This document shows, piece after piece, positions 5,204 through 9,095 of a stretch of DNA of 9,095 nt. The stretch is from Candidatus Woesearchaeota archaeon. Its GTDB lineage: Archaea; Nanobdellota; Nanobdellia; Woesearchaeales; UBA11576. The stretch covers positions 1 to 9,095 of the forward strand of contig JALWQS010000012.1 of assembly GCA_027083015.1 (NCBI GenBank), read 5' to 3'. Each line of letters opens with the position of its first letter. Position 1 is the first letter of the stretch. The notes below the pieces were generated by a model, which saw only the letters and a program-made list of their open reading frames with translations, searched no databases and was not told where the DNA came from. Position numbers and translations under genes: made by a program.

Positions 5204-6537
5204 AGGTTGAAGAAAGAGTTAGGAACTTGTCTGCTGATTTAGGTAAGCTTGCAGAGTATTATGATGTTATTCTAGGCATCTCCAAGAGGAAACCTAAGAA
5301 CCTGGAGAAATTTTTGGCTTCTAAGCTTCCTCCTACACCGACTTCTCAGACTACGGTCCTGCATGCTGTTAAGGTAAATGAGTATTGCCGTAAGCATAAG
5401 AGCATGATCAAGAAGCTGGTAAAGGGTAATAAGCCTGATAAGGCTTTCTTTAGTGTGGCCCGCACTGTCTTTGAAACTTTAGAAAGTCAGGATGCTGTCA
5501 AGACCTTACTTGCTATCTTTGCAGAACTTAAGGCTAGCATCAAGTTCCAATTTGACACGATAAGAGATCTTACTTTTGTGGAGAAAGAAGAGTTTTCCCA
5601 TCTTAAAGAATGGGGTCTTTCTCATGATATCGGCCGTAAGCAGAAGGTTCATGTTACCGATTTTGCTCATAAGCTTGAGAGGAGAATCAGCTGGAAGCAC
5701 GGTAATGATAGACATAATGAGAAACGTCTGGAAGTTCTTGTCTCTAAAGAACCGGATCTCGTTCGCAGATCTGTCCATCTCTATATCATCTCTTTGATCA
5801 AGCTTAAGCATATGTATGAGTCCCTTGAGCTTCTGTTTAAGCAGCAGCTAAAGGATATAGCTGTCCAGGAGTCTCTTGTAAAGAAAGCTTCTGCTGAACA
5901 TTTCGGTTCTGTTCCTTTCAGTAAGAATATCGAACAGGGCCTTGCGGTCGCGAAAAGGATGGGTTCTGATCTTAAGAAAGAAGGCAGGGTTCTTTCCAGT
6001 CTTCTTGAGGAGCTTAAAGAGGTTAAGTATCGTCTTTCTGAGATTACTGTGCTAAAAGAGAAACAACAAGGTCCTTTCCTGTATGTCCTCAGCGATCCTG
6101 TTCAGATCAATTACCTTCCTGAAAAGCACCCTCATAAGGTCCGGCTTAAGGAACTTTTCGGCACTGATGAGACTGTCGCTGTTCTTTTAGGTGGTGATCA
6201 TAATCTGTGTCATCTTGTCCTTAGTCATGCGTCTCCGGTCACTGCTCGTCTTGTTCAGAAAGGTGACCGTTATTATCTTTTCAATGAAAAAGGGTCTGAT
6301 GGGACTTTCATTATCAGGGGCAAGCTGGTTTTTGCTTTAGTCCAGGATAAGGATGATCGGAAGATTCTCGCGACTAAGATGTCTATGCCTGATAAGAAAG
6401 AGTTCTATGATGATCTTATCAGGAAGAAAAAGCTTGAGTTTAAGGTTCTTTCTCCTTCCAGATTAAAGTTTCCGCTTCAGGATGAGGATCTTATCGTTAT
6501 CCCTCCTGGTTACGTGTTCAGGTATTCTATTGATTAA
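5200..6537 (+). CDS. Soluble helical protein with a degenerate FHA-like C-terminal domain
   Basis: This 445-residue protein has no signal or membrane segment. Residues 1-290 are almost all helix (charged, probable bundle or coiled coil). Residues 325-442 read like a forkhead-associated domain: VAVLLGGDHNLCHLVLSHAS, SPVTARLV, GDRYYLFNEKGSDGTFI and LQDEDLIVIPP correspond to the FHA pattern IGR, SxxHA, y-l-D-x-GS-x-NGT and l-x-dGD-x-i-x-iG. The phosphothreonine-contacting Arg is replaced by Gly332 and the His of SxxH by Thr348; Ser345 and GT (368-369) remain. An insertion of about 40 residues (378-418) precedes the last strands. Phosphopeptide reading is therefore doubtful, and a protein-protein role is more likely. 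It starts inside the stop of the OmpA-like gene (ATGA), so it is probably made with it and sits on the cytosolic side. FHA call is from pattern alone. Confidence 0.8.
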   Translation: MKVEERVRNLSADLGKLAEYYDVILGISKRKPKNLEKFLASKLPPTPTSQTTVLHAVKVNEYCRKHKSMIKKLVKGNKPDKAFFSVARTVFETLESQDAVKTLLAIFAELKASIKFQFDTIRDLTFVEKEEFSHLKEWGLSHDIGRKQKVHVTDFAHKLERRISWKHGNDRHNEKRLEVLVSKEPDLVRRSVHLYIISLIKLKHMYESLELLFKQQLKDIAVQESLVKKASAEHFGSVPFSKNIEQGLAVAKRMGSDLKKEGRVLSSLLEELKEVKYRLSEITVLKEKQQGPFLYVLSDPVQINYLPEKHPHKVRLKELFGTDETVAVLLGGDHNLCHLVLSHASPVTARLVQKGDRYYLFNEKGSDGTFIIRGKLVFALVQDKDDRKILATKMSMPDKKEFYDDLIRKKKLEFKVLSPSRLKFPLQDEDLIVIPPGYVFRYSID

Positions 6538-6554
6538 ACAGGGATGAATTGAGA

Positions 6555-6561
6555 TTTTTTT
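6555..6561 (+). terminator. Oligo-T terminator of the four-gene operon
   Basis: Seven consecutive T lie 18-24 bases after the TAA of the last operon gene, in the 28-base gap before the convergent gene. Archaeal RNA polymerase stops at U-rich tracts without needing a hairpin. No stable stem precedes it. Confidence 0.5.
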
Positions 6562-6565
6562 GTTC

Positions 6566-7030
6566 TTAGATGATCTTCACTATCTTATTCATCTCTTCAA
6601 AAAGTTCTGAATAATCTTTATTCAACTCTATGATCTTCTTTCTACCTTCTCTCATCTTGTTTTCGTGTATCAGATTATAGGCCTGTTCCATGTTTTTCTT
6701 GATAATTTGTAGTCTGTAGTAAAGGTCTTTGAATTCGTCGCTGTTCTTTCTCATGAATTCTGCTTTGAAGACCATCATTTCCAGCAATCCTTTTGCTCTT
6801 ACCATAAGTCCGAAAAATGTGAACTGGAAGTACTTGAAATGTTTTATCCTTGGGTTCAGGTACGAGAGATTTAGGTTTTCGCAGATGTTTGATAGGATCC
6901 CTAAAAGATCGTGCAGGCTGTTGCTTTTCATCAGGAAGTCCAGCAGGTATTCCTTGTTCTTCCTTGATCTGTTTTCATCTGGCAAGTTCTCTTCTGACAA
7001 GTTTTGTTTGTTTTGGTTTATTGTTCTCAT
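6566..7030 (-). CDS. Small helical protein, function unknown
   Basis: This 154-residue protein has no signal or membrane segment. The first 27 residues are polar and probably disordered (Asn/Gln/Glu/Lys-rich). The remainder is nearly all helical with basic and acidic residues alternating, compatible with a four-helix bundle. Its ATG overlaps the TGA of the upstream two-TM gene by ATGA (7027-7030), and GGGTG lies about 8 bases before the start, so the two are very likely co-translated and may bind each other. It converges on the four-gene operon. I recognise no family. Confidence 0.7.
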   Translation of the reverse strand: MRTINQNKQNLSEENLPDENRSRKNKEYLLDFLMKSNSLHDLLGILSNICENLNLSYLNPRIKHFKYFQFTFFGLMVRAKGLLEMMVFKAEFMRKNSDEFKDLYYRLQIIKKNMEQAYNLIHENKMREGRKKIIELNKDYSELFEEMNKIVKII

Positions 7031-7239
7031 CTAATCAACACCCTTGCTAAGATATAAAGTGTTATGACTATGATCAGCATCAGCACTGCTGTCATTACTG
7101 TCGCATTTTTTGCGCTTAATGCTATCCTCTTTTGTTTTTCCATCCTGGGAAAGTGAGGATAGGTTCCTAAGAATACCATCATCCAGATTATTGTGCTTCC
7201 AAGCACTACAAATGGTATAAGGAACAGGTATTCCTGCAT
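7027..7239 (-). CDS. Small two-TM membrane protein
   Basis: This 70-residue protein has two hydrophobic helices (about 3-25 and 46-67) joined by a basic loop (PRMEKQKR), which predicts both termini outside and the loop inside. GGTGAG (7244-7249) lies 4 bases before the ATG and fixes the start. It ends on the start of the 154-residue helical protein, so it is the first gene of a two-gene unit. The hydrophobic pattern and good ribosome-binding site make it a credible gene despite its size. No family recognised. Confidence 0.7.
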   Translation of the reverse strand: MQEYLFLIPFVVLGSTIIWMMVFLGTYPHFPRMEKQKRIALSAKNATVMTAVLMLIIVITLYILARVLIR

Positions 7240-7266
7240 TTATCTCACCGGTATCCATATTTAGAA

Positions 7267-7311
7267 GAAGTCATCAGCTGAAGCGGTTTTGGCATTGCCT
7301 TGGCGGACTTC
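7267..7311. repeat. Imperfect inverted/direct repeat between AlaX and the two-TM gene
   Basis: GAAGTC (7267-7272) and GACTTC (7306-7311) are inverted, and the extended GAAGTCATCA / GACTTCATCA are also near-direct copies (8 of 10). On the minus strand they give TGATGA motifs resembling C boxes, but no matching D boxes are placed correctly. The gap 7240-7379 has no gene. Confidence 0.3.
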
Positions 7312-7333
7312 ATCACCAGCCTACTATTTTTTG

Positions 7334-7359
7334 GGATACTCATTTAGTTTTTGGTATCC
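7334..7359. repeat. Inverted repeat GGATAC-N14-GTATCC downstream of alaX
   Basis: Perfect 6-base arms (7334-7339 and 7354-7359) with a 14-base spacer, 21 bases past the alaX stop. On the minus strand the stem is followed by A, not T, so it is not a standard terminator for alaX. A third GGATAC copy (minus, 7251-7256) sits just before the next gene's ribosome-binding site. It could be an operator or a 3'-end hairpin. Confidence 0.3.
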
Positions 7360-7379
7360 TTATCCCACATATTTTGTGA

Positions 7380-8087
7380 TTAGTCTTTTAATGTGAAGTA
7401 TATCCTTCTGTTGTTTTTTCCTTTGTTTTCTGCTTTTATGATCTCTATCCTTCCTATCTCTTTTATGTCTTTCACATGTGTTCCTCCACATGCTTGTTCG
7501 TCCAATCCTTCGATACTCACGACTCTTATCATCTCTACCGAGGGTGGCAGCACATTCTTCAGTTTCACGATCGTCGGTATCTTGAACGCTTCTTCTCTTG
7601 GCAATTCTCTTATCGTCACTTCTGCTCCTGATTTTATCAGTTCGTTTGTCTTTTCCTCGAAGCTTTTTATCTGTTCTCTGTCAAAGTTTTCCAGGTCAAA
7701 GTCTATCCGACATCTTTCTTCGCCTATCTGATTACCGGTTATCAGCGCTCCTGTCTCTTTGTTCACAACGTAAGATAATAAATGGCATGCAGTATGTCCT
7801 CTCATAAGTTTATGTCTTCTTGTCCAGTCTATCATCCCGGTGACTGCTTCTCCTTCTTTGATCCCTTCTGAGTCTACTTCATGCACTGCTTCTCCTTCCT
7901 TTTTTCTTACCTGTAATACTTTGTATTCTTTTCCTTCACACACGATGACTCCTGTATCAGAGGGTTGTCCTCCTCCTTGTGGGTAGAATGCTGTCTTGTC
8001 AAGTATGATCTCTTTTCCTTCTGCCTTGATAACTTTGGCGTCAAATTGTTTCATATATGAATCTTTTAAAAAAAGCAGTTCTGTCAT
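7380..8087 (-). CDS. alaX: Alanyl-tRNA editing protein AlaX (Ala-X, medium form)
   Basis: AlaX proteins hydrolyse Ser-tRNA(Ala) or Gly-tRNA(Ala) in trans, removing mischarged products of alanyl-tRNA synthetase. The 235-residue length and the presence of the N-terminal beta-barrel fit the AlaX-M type. Visible hallmarks are the Gly-rich YPQGGGQPSDTG (35-46) shared with the AlaRS editing region, the first zinc motif HTACH (His98, His102) and the second CGGTH (Cys200, His204). GAGGT at 8093-8097, 5 bases before the ATG, supports this start over the internal Met12. All zinc ligands are present, so it should be active. A 37-codon frame ends 14 bases upstream and might be co-transcribed. The family call is firm; whether it prefers Ser or Gly cannot be read. 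Confidence 0.95.
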   Translation of the reverse strand: MTELLFLKDSYMKQFDAKVIKAEGKEIILDKTAFYPQGGGQPSDTGVIVCEGKEYKVLQVRKKEGEAVHEVDSEGIKEGEAVTGMIDWTRRHKLMRGHTACHLLSYVVNKETGALITGNQIGEERCRIDFDLENFDREQIKSFEEKTNELIKSGAEVTIRELPREEAFKIPTIVKLKNVLPPSVEMIRVVSIEGLDEQACGGTHVKDIKEIGRIEIIKAENKGKNNRRIYFTLKD

Positions 8088-8101
8088 TTTATACCTCAGA
8101 T

Positions 8102-8215
8102 TTATTTAAGTTTATAATCTAAATTTGGATCTGGTTCAACTTTGATGTTATCTTTTTTATCCTTCCTGAGTTTTCTTATTCTGATTTGTTCGGTTAGTTT
8201 ATCTGTTGTTTTCAA
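8102..8215 (-). CDS. Possible 37-residue basic mini-protein upstream of alaX
   Basis: A frame starting at TTG (8215) and ending in TAA (8102-8104) encodes a hydrophilic peptide with 12 Lys/Arg and 8 Asp/Glu, ending in EPDPNLDYKLK. It stops 14 bases before alaX, whose GAGGT ribosome-binding site lies in the gap. There is no ATG and no ribosome-binding site for the TTG, but a TATA-like CTTTAAATAAAA lies about 12-23 bases upstream. The strand is A-rich and T-poor, so such a frame could arise by chance. The balanced charge and Gly-less helical composition are the only support. Confidence 0.3.
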   Translation of the reverse strand: MKTTDKLTEQIRIRKLRKDKKDNIKVEPDPNLDYKLK

Positions 8216-8234
8216 TAAAACTTTTAGTTTTATT
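8214..8234. repeat. Perfect 8-base inverted repeat in the divergent promoter region
   Basis: AATAAAAC (8214-8221) and GTTTTATT (8227-8234) flank a 5-base spacer. It lies between alaX and the divergent four-TM gene, where an operator would act, but AT-rich arms of this kind also occur by chance. Confidence 0.3.
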
Positions 8235-8278
8235 TAAAGTTTTGCCCTTTGATTTTTAGCTATTAGGATAGAAATTAT

Positions 8279-8284
8279 TATAAA
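8279..8284 (+). promoter_or_regulatory. Candidate TATA box of the four-TM gene
   Basis: TATAAA within ATTATTATAAAC lies 23 bases before ATG 8302 and 32 before ATG 8311. This spacing would give a leaderless or nearly leaderless message, common in archaea, and there is no ribosome-binding site before either ATG. Confidence 0.45.
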
Positions 8285-8301
8285 CTTGATTGGTTCATTA
8301 T

Positions 8302-8751
8302 ATGAACGGTATGAAGACTTTACTTATCTTTATCTGGATCTATGCTGCTATGATCGCTATGTCTTTTTGGGAAGCTTATGTTGAAGGGCGTGATTCTTGG
8401 GATAAGAAAAAGCTTGGGTGGAAGATTAGGTTTGGTAAAACCTTTGTCATCCCTGCCTATCATTTCTATGTTTTTTGGGTTATGTGGCCGTTGTTATTGA
8501 CCCTGCCATTTGTCATCTACGGGTGGAACTCCAGGTTGTTTGGCATCATCCTAAGCGCTTATTTTTCTGGGATGATCATTGAGGATTTCGGTTGGTTCGT
8601 GGTCAATCCTGCTGTAAGGTTAAAAGAGTTTTGGAGTGATTTTTCTGATTATTATCCTTGGCTTCGGATTAAGGGTAAGAAAATCATTCCTTTGGGTTAT
8701 ATCTTTGGGCTTTTGATCTCTTTCGCATCTTGGTTTTTCTTATGGCGTTAA
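8302..8751 (+). CDS. Four-TM membrane protein with EDFxWFxxNP motif
   Basis: Starting at ATG 8302 the product has 149 residues; ATG 8311 (146 residues) is an equally good choice if the message is leaderless. An in-frame TTG at 8290 is unlikely because it lies too close to the TATA box. Four hydrophobic segments are visible (about 4-24, 52-74, 78-100, 129-148). Features likely to matter are Glu-Ala-x-x-Glu-Gly (24-29) after the first helix, a WDKKKLGWKIRFGK basic stretch, AYHFY, and EDFGWFVVNP (94-103) at the end of the third helix. I have an impression of similar EDF-x-WF-x-x-NP proteins of unknown function in bacteria and archaea but cannot name the family. It is divergent from alaX and convergent with polB. 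Confidence 0.75.
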   Translation: MNGMKTLLIFIWIYAAMIAMSFWEAYVEGRDSWDKKKLGWKIRFGKTFVIPAYHFYVFWVMWPLLLTLPFVIYGWNSRLFGIILSAYFSGMIIEDFGWFVVNPAVRLKEFWSDFSDYYPWLRIKGKKIIPLGYIFGLLISFASWFFLWR

Positions 8752-8827
8752 GCTGTAATGAATTCTTGATCATAAGAGGGGATGAGTGCGTAGAGTTTAT
8801 TTGGCAAATAGTTTGTTAAGCAGGTTT

Positions 8828-9095
8828 TCAGAAATAGTTTCCTAACGTACTCTGGTCCTTTTGTTCGGCCAGTATCTTGATGTCGAAACCCAGAACATCA
8901 AATATCTTCTCCACTGCAGGTATCACCTGGTTGTTTATGTAGTAGTCTGCATCGTAGTCTCCTTTTTTCACTTCTGAGACCAATCTTGCTCTGTCGCGTA
9001 TCTTTTCTTTTCCTGCCACCACTACATAACCTATTACTGTTCCTGGATAGACTTTGATCCCTTTTTTCTGCATCCTTTGAGCTGCTGCTACATGT
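8828..9095 (-). CDS. polB: Family B DNA polymerase, C-terminal end (5' part beyond the window)
   Basis: The minus frame is open from the right edge to a TGA at 8828-8830 (about 88 residues visible). The pattern AAxRMxxxGIKVxPGTVIGY, then IRDRARL, then YDADYYINNQVIPAVEKIF and GFDI, matches the C-terminal thumb of archaeal replicative DNA polymerase B (for example the Pfu and Thermococcus enzymes). YDADYYINNQ is highly characteristic. The protein ends in QSTLGNYF, a PCNA-interacting (PIP) box of the form QxxLxxYF at the extreme C-terminus. An internal ATG at 9071-9073 is only a residue of the longer gene. It converges on the four-TM gene across a 76-base gap in which I see no other feature. Confidence 0.93.
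   Translation of the reverse strand, partial: HVAAAQRMQKKGIKVYPGTVIGYVVVAGKEKIRDRARLVSEVKKGDYDADYYINNQVIPAVEKIFDVLGFDIKILAEQKDQSTLGNYF

Noticed and set aside
1127..6537. A true type VI or type IV secretion system
   Set aside because: No secretion ATPase, sheath, tube or pilin is present; only the generic co-occurrence of lipoprotein, OmpA-like and FHA-like parts is shared.
7267..7315. C/D-box guide RNA on the minus strand
   Set aside because: GTGATGA and CTGATGA resemble C and C' boxes, but their spacing (39) is long, no CTGA D box follows the second one, and no terminal stem closes the element.
8828..9073. A separate 81-residue protein beginning at the ATG at 9073
   Set aside because: The frame continues upstream to the window edge with PolB-like residues (HVAAAQR), so the ATG is internal to polB.
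1..9095. CRISPR array, insertion sequence or transposase
   Set aside because: No regularly spaced repeats of 25-40 bases, no transposase-like motifs, and no terminal inverted repeats with target duplications were seen.

Overview
The window looks like part of an archaeal chromosome, most plausibly a DPANN-type lineage (Woesearchaeota/Pacearchaeota-like). The lineage is an inference. The archaeal call rests on four things seen here: the C-terminus of a family B DNA polymerase ending in a PCNA-binding motif (8828-9095, minus); a free-standing alanyl-tRNA editing protein of the AlaX type (7380-8087, minus); an archaeal-type P-loop ATPase (1-534, minus); and TATA-box-like promoters with GAGGT/GGTGAG ribosome-binding sites. 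Intergenic DNA is very AT-rich; coding DNA is more balanced.

Layout. (1) 1-534, minus: N-terminal part of an ATPase that runs off the left edge. Its codon use (almost all Ile = ATA) differs from its neighbours. (2) 535-1126: a 590-base region with no convincing gene. It holds three copies of the palindrome TATACC-N4-GGTATA, one of them on the ATPase promoter, and a sharply bounded GC-rich island (621-760, 51% G+C against 21% on both sides) able to form several hairpins. (3) 1127-6537, plus: four co-directional genes, tightly spaced or overlapping, which I read as one operon. They encode a lipobox-bearing polytopic membrane protein with a large cytosolic tail, a soluble coiled-coil protein, an exported single-pass protein with an OmpA-like domain, and a soluble helical protein with a degenerate FHA-like domain. 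(4) 6566-7239, minus: two overlapping small genes, a two-TM protein followed by a helical soluble protein. (5) 7380-8215, minus: AlaX, possibly preceded by a 37-residue mini-gene. (6) 8302-8751, plus: a four-TM protein with an EDFxWFxxNP motif. (7) 8828-9095, minus: the end of PolB.

The most interesting part is the four-gene block. Predicted topologies fit together as one envelope-spanning assembly: the first and third products cross the membrane, with an exported OmpA-like domain outside, and the second and fourth are cytosolic partners, the fourth translationally overlapped with the OmpA-like protein. Both recognisable domains have lost the residues used for their textbook ligands (peptidoglycan for OmpA, phosphothreonine for FHA), so they are probably structural or protein-binding modules. 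I do not recognise this gene set as a named system. The second point of interest is the palindrome-flanked GC-rich island next to the divergent ATPase gene, which may be a regulated small RNA locus.
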